Shown here one piece after another: positions 10,268 to 18,227 of a stretch of 64,000 nt of DNA. Location: contig NZ_CP069303.1 in the NCBI RefSeq assembly GCF_016839145.1, forward strand, positions 310,001 through 374,000. Direction: 5' to 3'. How positions within the stretch are numbered: the first letter of the stretch is position 1; each line of letters starts with the position of its first letter. The notes below the pieces were generated by a model, which made no database searches, was not told where the DNA came from, and saw nothing but the letters and a program-made list of their open reading frames with translations. Source of the stretch: Shinella sp. PSBB067 (GTDB lineage Bacteria; Pseudomonadota; Alphaproteobacteria; Rhizobiales; Rhizobiaceae). The position numbers and the translations under genes are program-made.

Positions 10268-11311
10268 ATGTTTGCGCTTCGCCACCGCCAGTCCCGTCAA
10301 ACCGCCCGTTCGCGTCTTTCGCTTTTCGCCCGGCTCGCCGCCGCCACCGTCGCCGGCGGCCTGCTCGCCGGCTGCATGGCCATGGACGTCGCCTCGCTCG
10401 CCGAGGCGCCCAAGCTGTCCAGCAAGGTGAAGGCCGAGATGGCCGCCAGGAAGATGAAGCCGGAAAGCCCCGTGCTCGTGCGCATCTTCAAGCAGGAAAG
10501 CGAGCTGGAGGTCTGGAAGGTCGATGCGAGCGGCAGATATGCGCTCTTCAAGACCTATCCGATGTGCCGCTGGTCCGGAAAGCTCGGCCCCAAGACGAAG
10601 ATCGGCGACCGACAGGCGCCGGAAGGCTTCTACCATGTCTCGGCCGGCATGCTGAACCCGAACTCGCAATACTACGTCTCGTTCAACCTTGGTTATCCGA
10701 ACCGGCTGGAATCGGCGCTCGGCTATACCGGCGAGGCGCTGATGGTGCACGGCGCCTGCTCCTCCTCGGGCTGCTACGCCATGACCGACCAAGGCGTCGG
10801 CGAGATCTATGCCATCGTGCAGAAGGCGCTGGAAGGCGGGCAGGAGCGCTTCCAGGTGCAGGCCTATCCCTTCCGCATGACCACGGACAACATGGCAAAG
10901 CACAAGGGCGACCCGAACATGCCCTTCTGGCGCACGCTGAAGGAAGGCTATGACGCCTTCGCCTTCACGAAGCGCCAGCCGAAGGTTTCGGTCTGCAGCG
11001 GCCGCTATGTATTCAACAAGGAATTCGTCGACGGGGAGCCCACCGACCCGCTGGCCCAGTGCCCTCCGACGGCCGGCGGCGCAGAATCCGACCTGATGGC
11101 GAAGATCGGTGCGGAACAAAAGAAGCTGGACGCCGTTTTTGCCGGCGCCACACCGGTTTCGAGCTTCGCCTATGTGGACGGCGGGATGCATCCGAGCTTC
11201 CGCTCGCTTTTGAAGCAGCAGGGAGCGAAGGGCATGGCCGCCCGGATCTCGCGCACGAAATATCCGGTCAGCCGGCCAGAGGCCGCGCTTGCCGATCCCT
11301 ATGACGATTGA
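10268..11311 (+). CDS. YafK-type L,D-transpeptidase lipoprotein
   Basis: Predicted periplasmic peptidoglycan L,D-transpeptidase/hydrolase of the YafK-like branch. From the ATG at 10268 the protein has an arginine-rich head, a hydrophobic segment and a lipobox (LLAGC, Cys near residue 34), then a YkuD catalytic domain (about residues 85-210) with HGACSSSGCYAMT, which supplies the catalytic His and Cys. The roughly 130-residue C-terminal tail is a family feature. Earlier in-frame starts exist back to 10196, but the signal sequence fits the chosen start. A second transpeptidase gene follows after 13 bases, probably cotranscribed. Confidence 0.82.
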   Translation: MFALRHRQSRQTARSRLSLFARLAAATVAGGLLAGCMAMDVASLAEAPKLSSKVKAEMAARKMKPESPVLVRIFKQESELEVWKVDASGRYALFKTYPMCRWSGKLGPKTKIGDRQAPEGFYHVSAGMLNPNSQYYVSFNLGYPNRLESALGYTGEALMVHGACSSSGCYAMTDQGVGEIYAIVQKALEGGQERFQVQAYPFRMTTDNMAKHKGDPNMPFWRTLKEGYDAFAFTKRQPKVSVCSGRYVFNKEFVDGEPTDPLAQCPPTAGGAESDLMAKIGAEQKKLDAVFAGATPVSSFAYVDGGMHPSFRSLLKQQGAKGMAARISRTKYPVSRPEAALADPYDD

Positions 11312-11324
11312 CCTATGAGGACAT

Positions 11325-12077
11325 GTGTTGACTGGTGAAAGCGTAACCCGCCGGTCCTTCCTGCTCGGCAGCGCGGGACTGGCCACAACCGTTCTGGCCG
11401 GCTGCACGACGCCCGCCCGCGAAAGGGTCGCCATCGAGCCCGAGCCGGTCGACAACAGTATCTATGCGGCCATGTACGGGCCCAAGCCCGACGAACGCTT
11501 CCCGCTGCCGGCGATCCCCTATCAGAAGATCGACCCGCGCTTCTACCGCCAGATGGTGCCGAACCCGACGGGTGAACGGGCCGGCGTGATCGTCGTCGAT
11601 ACATCCAGCCATTTCCTCTACCTGACCTATGAGGACGGGCAGGCTATGCGCTACGGCGTTGGCCTTGGCCGTGCCGGCTTCGAATGGGCCGGCCGCGGCG
11701 TCATCCAGTACAAGCGCGAATGGCCGCGCTGGACGCCGCCGGACGAGATGATCGGCCGCCAGCCGGAACTGGAGCCCTACAGTTCCAGGAACGGCGGCAT
11801 GGAGCCGGGCCTGAAGAACCCGCTCGGCGCCCGCGCGCTCTACATCTTCCGCAACGGCGAGGACACGCTCTACCGCATCCACGGCTCGCCCGAATGGTGG
11901 ACGATCGGCAAGTCCGTGTCCTCCGGCTGCGTGCGCATGATCAACCAGGATATTGTCGACCTCTACAGCCGCGTGCAGAACGGCACGCCGATCGTCGTGC
12001 TGGGCGCGGCCGAGCCTGCCATGGCGGCGGTCGACGAGCAGATGCCCGTCTACGGTGAGGACAGGCTGGTCTACTGA
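11325..12077 (+). CDS. L,D-transpeptidase (ErfK/YbiS/YcfS/YnhG type), Tat-like lipoprotein
   Basis: Predicted periplasmic enzyme making 3-3 peptidoglycan crosslinks or attaching proteins. The start is GTG at 11325, behind GAGG; a TTG follows directly. The head TRRSFLLGSAGLATTVLAGC combines a twin-arginine motif and a lipobox, so export may be by Tat followed by lipidation. The YkuD domain (about residues 85-225) ends in RIHGS and SVSSGCVRM, the catalytic His and Cys motifs. It is the second gene of the pair and is followed by a strong terminator. Confidence 0.9.
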   Translation: MLTGESVTRRSFLLGSAGLATTVLAGCTTPARERVAIEPEPVDNSIYAAMYGPKPDERFPLPAIPYQKIDPRFYRQMVPNPTGERAGVIVVDTSSHFLYLTYEDGQAMRYGVGLGRAGFEWAGRGVIQYKREWPRWTPPDEMIGRQPELEPYSSRNGGMEPGLKNPLGARALYIFRNGEDTLYRIHGSPEWWTIGKSVSSGCVRMINQDIVDLYSRVQNGTPIVVLGAAEPAMAAVDEQMPVYGEDRLVY

Positions 12078-12101
12078 GGCAACGCCTGCCGTAATGAAAA
12101 T

Positions 12102-12135
12102 GGGCGTGTCCGCAATGCGGGCACGCCCTTTCGTT
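12102..12135 (+). terminator. Terminator between convergent genes
   Basis: GGGCGTGTCCGC and GCGGGCACGCCC pair (one G-T wobble) across an AAT loop, followed by TTTCGTTT; an A run before it lets it work for the minus-strand oxidoreductase gene too. Confidence 0.88.
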
Positions 12136-12151
12136 TGCCGTGCGAAGCCGC

Positions 12152-14719
12152 TTATGTGCGCGGCTTCAGGTTCTCGGGGTCGTAGAGCGGCTTGTAGCCG
12201 ATGCCGACCACCTCGACCGGATAGGTCTCGGCGAAATACTCGATGTTGAGCTTGCGGCCCTCCTGGCAATAGGCATGCGGCAGGTAGGCAAGCGCGATGT
12301 TCTTGCCGATGGTCGGGCCGAAGGCGATGGACGTCGTGTAGGAGCGACGGCCGAGTTCGTCGACGAGGGCTTCGCCGGTTTCCGGGTCCATGACCGGCAG
12401 GTTGCCGAGCGGGTAGCGCTTGACGCCGTTCCTGTCGGTATTCTCCGTCATGACGAGCGTGCACAGCATGGCGGGCTGGTGGTCGCGCGCCTTGTATTCC
12501 AGATGCTTCGCCTTGCCGCGGAAATCGGCTTCCTTGACCTTCGGGCGGGCAAGGTCGGCCTCGATGAGGTTGTACTGGGTGAGAAGGTCGGCGTTCTGGA
12601 GGCGCAGGCTCTTTTCCATGCGGCGCGAGTTGGCATAGGTCTCGACGCCGACGGCCATGACGCCGGTGGAGCGCAGCGCGTCCCAGACGGCAAGGCCGTC
12701 CTCGTACTTCATGTGCAGTTCCCAGCCCTGCTCGCCGACATAGGAGATGCGGAAGGCGGTGACCGGCTTGCCGGCGATCTCGATCTGCTTGATGGCCGCG
12801 AAGGGGAAGTTCTCGACGTTGAGGCCGTCCGGATCGGCGACCACCTTCTTCAGGTTTTCGCGGGCGTTCGGCCCCCAGATGCCGATGGTGATGTACTTCT
12901 CCGACGTGTCTGTGATGGTGACGTCGAGGCCGCGGTCCTCGGCGACGCGCTTCATGTAGTGGAAGTCGCGCGGGCCGGCATCGGCGCCGTTGACGAGGCG
13001 GCAGCGGTCGGCCATCCGGAACACGGTGAAGTCGGCGCGCACCATGCCCTCGTCGTCGAGGAAGTGGGTGTAGATGCCCTTGCCGATATTGCCGTCGCCG
13101 CCGATCTTGGCCGCGCAGAGCCATTCCAGCAGCTCGACATGGTCAGGGCCTTCGATGTCGACCATGTGGAAATGCGACAGGTTGATGATGCCGCAATCCT
13201 CGCTCAGCGCCAGGTGCTCGGCATTGGAGACCCGCCAGAAGTGGCGGCTGTCCCATTCGTTCTCGCGCATCGGCACGCGGTCGCCGTATTTCTCCAGCAG
13301 GTGCTCGTTGGCCTTGTAGCCATGCGCGCGCTCCCAGCCGCCGAGTTCCATGAAGTAGCCGCCGAGCTCCACTTCGCGCTCGTAGAAGGGCGAGCGCTTG
13401 ACGCCGCGGCCCGAGGCATAGGGCTCGCGGTTGTGCACGGCCGGGAAGTAGATCTTCTGCGCCGCCTCGAAGGTGCGGCCCTCGATGAACTTCTCCTCGA
13501 GCTGGTGCGGGTAGAAGCGGGAATAGTCGATGGAGTTGTGGTCGATCTCGGTGCGGCCGTCCGTCATCCAGTCGGCGATCAGCTTGCCGTAGCCGGGGCC
13601 GTCCTTGACCCAGATGGCGACGCAGTACCACAGGCCCCGCACCTTCTGGCTCTCGCCGCAGGACGGGCCTCCGGCGGCGGAAACCTGCAGCAGGCCGTTG
13701 AAGGAATGGCCTTCGTTGTAGCCGAGCTCGCCGAGGATCGGCGTCAGCTCCATGGCCTTTTCCAGCGGCTCGAGGATCTGCTCCATGTCGAGGTCGCGCT
13801 GCGAGGGCGACAGGCGCGCCTCGTGCTTTTCGAGAATGTCGCGCGGATGGCACAGGCGCGGATTGGTGGTCTCGTAATAGCCCCACTCGATCTGGCCGCC
13901 CTCGGTGGTCTTCGGGTCGCCCGTGTCGCGCATATAGGCGGAGTTGCCCTGGTCGCGCAGGAGCGGGAAGCCGATTTCCTTGCCGGTGCCCTCGAATTCG
14001 TTGTACGGGCCGAAGAAGGTCAGCGGATGGTCGACCGGCATGACCGGCAGGTCCTCGCCGACCATCTCGGCGATGAGGCGCCCCCAGATGCCGGCGCAGA
14101 CGATGACATGGTCCGCCATGATCGTGCCGCGATGCGTGACGACGCCCTTGATCCGGCCCTTCTCGACGATGAGCGCGGTGGCCGGCGTATTGCCGTAGAC
14201 CTGGAGCTTGCCGGATTTCTCGGCGGCATCGACCAGCTTGCCGGCAACCGTCTGCGAGCGCGGAATGACGAGGCCGGCATCCGGGTCGAACAGGCCGCCC
14301 TGCACCTGGTCTTCCTCGATCAGCGGGAACTTCTCCTTGATCTCGGCCGGCGAGACGTAATGCGCGCGGGTGCCGAAGGCCTTGGCCGAGGAAAGCTTGC
14401 GCTTGATCTCCTCCATCCAGGCATCGTCGCCGGTGCGCGCGACCTCAAGGCCGCCGATGCGGGCGTAGTGGCCCATCTTCTCGAAGAAATCGATGGAATA
14501 CTGGGTCGTCCAGACCGAAAGGTAGTCGTGGCTGGTCGTGTAGCAGAAGTCCGAGGCATGCGCCGTCGAACCGATGTCCGTCGGAATGCCCGACTTGTCG
14601 ATGCCCACGATGTCGTCCCAGCCGCGCTCGATGAGATGGTGGGCGATCGACGCGCCCACGATGCCACCCAAACCGATGATGACGACCTTCGCCTGTTGCG
14701 GAAACTCTGCCATGCTCAT
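12152..14719 (-). CDS. FAD-dependent oxidoreductase fused to GcvT domain (dimethylglycine/sarcosine dehydrogenase-like)
   Basis: Likely oxidises an N-methyl or similar secondary/tertiary amine and passes the one-carbon unit to tetrahydrofolate. The 855 residues contain an N-terminal DAO-type FAD domain (about 10-400) with GLGGIVGAS near residue 16, a linker domain, and an aminomethyltransferase-like GcvT domain plus its C-terminal barrel (about 470-840). In relatives a histidine binds FAD covalently; His54 in the GSTAHAS segment is the likely equivalent. ATG at 14719 and at 14713 are both possible. The divergent aminotransferase and XRE-cupin regulator next to it suggest one catabolic module; the substrate is unknown. 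Confidence 0.85.
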   Translation of the reverse strand: MSMAEFPQQAKVVIIGLGGIVGASIAHHLIERGWDDIVGIDKSGIPTDIGSTAHASDFCYTTSHDYLSVWTTQYSIDFFEKMGHYARIGGLEVARTGDDAWMEEIKRKLSSAKAFGTRAHYVSPAEIKEKFPLIEEDQVQGGLFDPDAGLVIPRSQTVAGKLVDAAEKSGKLQVYGNTPATALIVEKGRIKGVVTHRGTIMADHVIVCAGIWGRLIAEMVGEDLPVMPVDHPLTFFGPYNEFEGTGKEIGFPLLRDQGNSAYMRDTGDPKTTEGGQIEWGYYETTNPRLCHPRDILEKHEARLSPSQRDLDMEQILEPLEKAMELTPILGELGYNEGHSFNGLLQVSAAGGPSCGESQKVRGLWYCVAIWVKDGPGYGKLIADWMTDGRTEIDHNSIDYSRFYPHQLEEKFIEGRTFEAAQKIYFPAVHNREPYASGRGVKRSPFYEREVELGGYFMELGGWERAHGYKANEHLLEKYGDRVPMRENEWDSRHFWRVSNAEHLALSEDCGIINLSHFHMVDIEGPDHVELLEWLCAAKIGGDGNIGKGIYTHFLDDEGMVRADFTVFRMADRCRLVNGADAGPRDFHYMKRVAEDRGLDVTITDTSEKYITIGIWGPNARENLKKVVADPDGLNVENFPFAAIKQIEIAGKPVTAFRISYVGEQGWELHMKYEDGLAVWDALRSTGVMAVGVETYANSRRMEKSLRLQNADLLTQYNLIEADLARPKVKEADFRGKAKHLEYKARDHQPAMLCTLVMTENTDRNGVKRYPLGNLPVMDPETGEALVDELGRRSYTTSIAFGPTIGKNIALAYLPHAYCQEGRKLNIEYFAETYPVEVVGIGYKPLYDPENLKPRT

Positions 14720-14843
14720 AGACCCCGATGAGAAATTGAGGTGGACTTTAGGGCCTCGCCCGGTGTCGTTGCAGCCTGTCTGCGACTCGCCAGCGACCAG
14801 TTCCGACAGTCACCGGAGACAGCATCCCCGAAGCCGCCCGGGC

Positions 14844-15413
14844 TCAGGCGATCACGTTGCGCACGAAGCGCACGGTCGTGTCGCCGGGATTGGCATAGGC
14901 ATAGCTCCGGTCCGTGCGGTAGACGGCGAAGCTGCCGGCCGGATGATCCTTCGCAGAGCCTGAAAGCGTGAGCCGCAGCGTCCCCTCGGTGACGAACACC
15001 ATTTCATGCCAGCCCGCCGGGTCCGGCTCGGCCTCGTAGTGCTCGCCGGGGCCGAGCGACCAGAGCCACATCTGCGCCTCGGTGGTCGCGGGCGCCGAGC
15101 CGAGCAGCACGGCGGTGCTCTCGGCATGCGCGCCGCGCCACGTCACCTCGTTGATCTCCGCCGAGGGCGCGCGGGCCGGGTCGCGCACGAGGTCGACGAA
15201 GCCGACGCCCATCGCGGCCGCCAGCTTGTCGAGGCTCGACAGGCTGATATTCGCATCGCCCCCTTCGAGCGCCACGATCATGCGCCGGCTGATGCCGGAC
15301 GCCTCCGCCAGCGCCATCTGGCTGAGCCCCGCCGCCTGCCGGAGGCGGCGCAGGTTGCCGGAGACATGGGCGAGCACGTCGCCGCGTTCTTGACTGTGCA
15401 GTATATTGCTCAT
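14844..15413 (-). CDS. XRE-family regulator with cupin sensor domain
   Basis: Transcription factor of 189 residues: a helix-turn-helix domain (about 15-75; LRRLRQAAGLSQMALAEASG and SRRMIVALEGG) and a C-terminal cupin barrel (about 105-185; PGEHYEAEPD, GWHEMVFVTEGTLRL, PAGSFAVYRTDRSYAY) that probably binds a small effector. It is divergent from the aminotransferase across only 63 bases and lies 124 bases downstream of the FAD-GcvT gene, so it probably controls both. Confidence 0.88.
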   Translation of the reverse strand: MSNILHSQERGDVLAHVSGNLRRLRQAAGLSQMALAEASGISRRMIVALEGGDANISLSSLDKLAAAMGVGFVDLVRDPARAPSAEINEVTWRGAHAESTAVLLGSAPATTEAQMWLWSLGPGEHYEAEPDPAGWHEMVFVTEGTLRLTLSGSAKDHPAGSFAVYRTDRSYAYANPGDTTVRFVRNVIA

Positions 15414-15476
15414 AACGTTCCATATCGAAGGGGCAGGCTGCCCGGAATGCGCTTTCTAACCCGAAAGGACCCCGCC

Positions 15477-16616
15477 ATGAAGATACGCGATTTCGGCGTC
15501 GAAATCTGGATGAACCGCTATGAGAACCATTGCGAGCTGAATCTGGCGGAAACCTGCGTGGAATCGCTGACGCTCGCCGAACTGCTCGACATGGCCGGCA
15601 AGCGCGACGACATCCTCGCCGAACTCCTGCCGATGAAGCTCACCTACGGCGCCATCGAGGGCAGCGACCGGCTGCGCCGCCTGATCGCCGGCCTCTATGA
15701 GAAACAGGCCATGGAGAACGTCGTCGTCACCCATGGCGCGATCGGCGCCAATGCGCTGGTGCACGAGACGCTTGTCGAGCCCGGCGACCGCGTCATCTCG
15801 GTCCTGCCGACCTACCAGCAGCACTATTCCATCCCCGAAAGCTTCGGCGCGGATGTGCAGATCCTGAAGCTCGCCGCGGAAAACGGCTTCCTGCCGGACC
15901 TCGGAGAACTGCGCCGGCTCGCCACGCCCGGCACGAAGCTCATCTGCCTCAACAATCCGAACAATCCGACCGGTTCGCTGATGGACCGCGATTTCCTGGT
16001 CCAGGTCGCCGCGATCGCGCGCGGCTGCGGCGCCTGGATCCTCTGCGACGAGGTCTATCGCGGCACGGACCAAGAGGGTGACGGCATGACGGCCTCCATC
16101 GCCGATCTCTATGAAAAGGGCATCAGCACCGGCAGCATGTCGAAGACCTATTCTCTGGCCGGCCTGCGCCTCGGCTGGATCGCCGGGCCGAAGGCGCTTC
16201 TTCAACAGGTCTCCATCCACCGCGACTACAACACCATCAGCGTCGGCATGCTGGACGACCATTTCGCCGCCATCGCCCTGGAAAACCGTGACAGGATCCT
16301 CGCCCGCAGCCACGAGATCACCCGGCGCAACCTTGCCATCCTCGCCGAATGGGTGGAGGGCGAGCCGCTGATTTCCTGGGTGAAGCCGAAATCCGGCACG
16401 ACCGCGCTGCTGAAATACGACCTGCCGCTCGCCTCCGAGGCCTTCTGCAGGACGCTGCTGGAGCGCACCGGCGTCATGCTGACACCCGGCAGCGCCATGG
16501 ACATGGAGGGGCACCTGCGCATCGGCTATGCGAACGGCGAGGCGATCCTGCGCGAGGGGCTGGCGCGCATTTCCGTCTTCCTGCGCGAAGAGCAAGCCGC
16601 CCTGCGCGCGGCGTGA
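15477..16616 (+). CDS. PLP-dependent class I/II aminotransferase
   Basis: Fold type I aminotransferase of 379 residues, cytoplasmic. The start at 15477 follows AAAGGA by eight bases; an earlier in-frame ATG at 15447 has no such site. Visible features: YGAIEGSDRLRRLIAGLY, PTYQQHYSIPES, the NNPNNPTG motif, ILCDEVYRG with the PLP aspartate, and the Schiff-base lysine in TGSMSKTYSLAGLRLGW. Close relatives are usually annotated only as aminotransferase, so the substrate cannot be stated. Shared regulator and divergence tie it to the FAD-GcvT oxidoreductase. Confidence 0.88.
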   Translation: MKIRDFGVEIWMNRYENHCELNLAETCVESLTLAELLDMAGKRDDILAELLPMKLTYGAIEGSDRLRRLIAGLYEKQAMENVVVTHGAIGANALVHETLVEPGDRVISVLPTYQQHYSIPESFGADVQILKLAAENGFLPDLGELRRLATPGTKLICLNNPNNPTGSLMDRDFLVQVAAIARGCGAWILCDEVYRGTDQEGDGMTASIADLYEKGISTGSMSKTYSLAGLRLGWIAGPKALLQQVSIHRDYNTISVGMLDDHFAAIALENRDRILARSHEITRRNLAILAEWVEGEPLISWVKPKSGTTALLKYDLPLASEAFCRTLLERTGVMLTPGSAMDMEGHLRIGYANGEAILREGLARISVFLREEQAALRAA

Positions 16617-16651
16617 GGAGCAAACCGCCTCGTTTTCATCCGGGCCAGCAT

Positions 16652-16674
16652 ACCCATGCACCTTCTGCATGGGT
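16652..16674 (+). other. Perfect hairpin upstream of the DUF1127 gene
   Basis: ACCCATGCA-CCTTC-TGCATGGGT is a perfect nine-base stem, 36 bases after the aminotransferase stop. There is no T run directly after it. It may be a weak terminator for the aminotransferase gene. Confidence 0.4.
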
Positions 16675-16788
16675 GACGTGCTCCCTTAGCGCTGTTCCGC
16701 ATTGCAGCATGGTTCTATAACGCAGCCATCGAAAGACGCGGCGCCACGGACCGGTGCCGAACAGAGAGCCCTAGGAAAGGGGATCATC

Positions 16789-16935
16789 ATGAACATGGCA
16801 CGTTCCTTCAGCAATTGGCGCAAGTACCGTCAGACCGTCAACGAACTCGACCGCATGAGCTCGCGCGAACTGCGCGACCTCGGCATCGACCGGTCGGAAA
16901 TCAAGGCCGTCGCCCGCGCCGCCGTCGGCTTCTGA
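16789..16935 (+). CDS. DUF1127 small protein (48 aa)
   Basis: Short, basic, single-domain DUF1127 protein: FSNWRKYRQTVNELDRMSSRELRDLGIDRSEI carries the family core. The ATG at 16789 is preceded by AGGAAAGGGG. In Rhodobacter the DUF1127 protein CcaF1 (RSP_6037) is an RNA-binding factor encoded just upstream of the anti-SD CcsR RNAs; here too a DUF1127 gene precedes an anti-SD hairpin RNA, with a terminator between. RNA-binding function is by analogy only. Confidence 0.88.
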   Translation: MNMARSFSNWRKYRQTVNELDRMSSRELRDLGIDRSEIKAVARAAVGF

Positions 16936-16965
16936 TCGACGCGCGCCAAACGGCAGAATTCGAAG

Positions 16966-16991
16966 ACGCCCGCCCTCCGGCGGGCGTTTTT
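16966..16991 (+). terminator. Rho-independent terminator after DUF1127 gene
   Basis: ACGCCCGCC and GGCGGGCGT pair across a short loop and are followed by a T run. It separates the DUF1127 gene from the RNA at 17121. Confidence 0.88.
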
Positions 16992-17120
16992 GCATGTGCG
17001 AACGAATCGTCTCGCCGGGGCTTAATTCAACGGAATTGAGATATACGGTACGCGCATAACGCATAGCTGCCTTGCAAAGTGATGCCTATGAAATGATCAG
17101 GAATCGCGTATAGTCACACT

Positions 17121-17280
17121 TATCGAAGCAACGTACCTCCTCCCACGAAGCTTCGATATTGCAGAAGGCCTACTCCTCCTCCCAAGGCCGACTGCGGGAA
17201 TGGCGGCACTCCTCCTCCCAGTCGCCATTCGGTTCTATCGGAAAGCCTGCCGCACCTCCTCCCGCGGCAGGCTTTTCCAT
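17121..17280 (+). ncRNA. Four-hairpin anti-Shine-Dalgarno RNA (cuckoo/CcsR-type)
   Basis: Four consecutive stem-loops each expose CCTCCTCCC in the loop: stems TATCGAAGC/GCTTCGATA (17121-17158, motif 17136-17144), GGCCT/AGGCC (17167-17189, motif 17175-17183), GAATGGCG/CGCCATTC (17198-17230, motif 17211-17219) and AAAGCCTGCCGC/GCGGCAGGCTTT (17242-17275, motif 17255-17263). The last stem ends in TTTT and is the terminator. A TATAGT at 17109-17114 is a plausible -10, placing the 5' end near 17121. Repeated CCUCCUCCC loops define the Rhizobiales cuckoo RNAs and the Rhodobacter CcsR RNAs, stress-induced regulators. Ends are estimated from structure. Confidence 0.85.
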
Positions 17281-17361
17281 TTCTGGACCTTTGTTTTCTC
17301 AAAAGAGCAGATCGAGCGGCAGCGGGCTGGGCTTGACCCGTGCGCTATCACGATAGGCCAA

Positions 17362-17381
17362 CGTCATGCCTGAGCATGACG
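17362..17381 (-). other. Palindrome downstream of parA
   Basis: CGTCATGC-CTGA-GCATGACG is a perfect hairpin 33 bases beyond the parA stop. It may terminate parA weakly, or be a remnant of the CCGTCATGC-type dispersed repeat also seen at 58811. Confidence 0.4.
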
Positions 17382-17413
17382 GCGGGGAGAGTCATGAAAT
17401 TGCAAGCGGCGCT

Positions 17414-18121
17414 TCAGGCGACGTTGCGCAGCCCCGGAATGCCGGCATGTCGCGCGGCGGGAATCTGCCACAGCACTTCCAGCGCCAGCGCGCGGGCATT
17501 TTCCTGGGCCTTGTCGAGATTGCTGACGCGGCGCGCATCCATCGAGTAGAGCGTGCCGCCGCAGCCGAACATGTCGCGGAAGGCGGAGCGTTCGATGATC
17601 GGCGTTTCGAGCAGGTGCACGCGGCGGGCGGCGAGCAGGTCCTTGACGGCGTTCATCGCGCGCGTCGTCACCATCGAGTTGACGCGCGTCAGCACGACGG
17701 AATGACGGATGCGGATATCGGCCTTGTCCTCGAGATATTGCAGGAGCTCGATGACATTGGCCCCGCCCTGGGCATCCATGGCCGAGCCCTGCACGGGGAT
17801 CAGCACATAGTCTGCATGGCCGACAGCCTTGGCGAGCAGCGAGGAGCGCGAGCCGGGCAGGTCGATCAGCACGAAATCGACGCGGGCCTTCTCCTCGGCA
17901 AGCTGCCGGTCGATCGAATTCATCGTGACGTAGGGCACCACGGTCAGGCGGTTGCCGAGCAGGCTTTCCGATGTCTCGTGCCAGCGGGTGATCCAGTGCT
18001 GCGGATCGGCGTCGAGCACCGAGACGCTGAAGCCGAGGCGGGCAAGCTCGGTGGCGAGCAGCAGCACCGCGGTTGTCTTGCCGGCGCCGCCCTTGGTATT
18101 GGCGAAGGTGATGACGGGCAT
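17414..18121 (-). CDS. ParA-family ATPase
   Basis: Deviant Walker A ATPase of 235 residues: FANTKGGAGKTTA at the N terminus, SVLDADPQ, and DFVLIDLPGS as Walker B. No helix-turn-helix head and no ParB partner nearby, so it is not a typical plasmid/chromosome ParA. It lies 107 bases downstream of cheB on the same strand. In Rhodobacter sphaeroides a ParA homologue (PpfA) encoded in a chemotaxis operon positions cytoplasmic chemoreceptor clusters; a similar role here is inference from location. Orphan ParA proteins of this type also occur away from che genes. Confidence 0.85.
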   Translation of the reverse strand: MPVITFANTKGGAGKTTAVLLLATELARLGFSVSVLDADPQHWITRWHETSESLLGNRLTVVPYVTMNSIDRQLAEEKARVDFVLIDLPGSRSSLLAKAVGHADYVLIPVQGSAMDAQGGANVIELLQYLEDKADIRIRHSVVLTRVNSMVTTRAMNAVKDLLAARRVHLLETPIIERSAFRDMFGCGGTLYSMDARRVSNLDKAQENARALALEVLWQIPAARHAGIPGLRNVA

Positions 18122-18227
18122 GGGCCTCTCCGGATCGGTTCCTTGAGCCGGTCATCGCTCGGGCAGGCACCTTCGCATGGTGCTGCGCCACTCTCGCCCA
18201 TCATGGTTAATGGCGGATGAAAATGCC

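Noticed and set aside
12140..14731. Plus-strand open frame opposite the FAD-GcvT gene
   Set aside because: Antisense shadow; the minus-strand frame has full domain motifs.
17121..17280. CRISPR-like array because of four regularly spaced repeats
   Set aside because: The repeated unit is only nine bases, sits in hairpin loops, spacing is irregular, and there are no cas genes.
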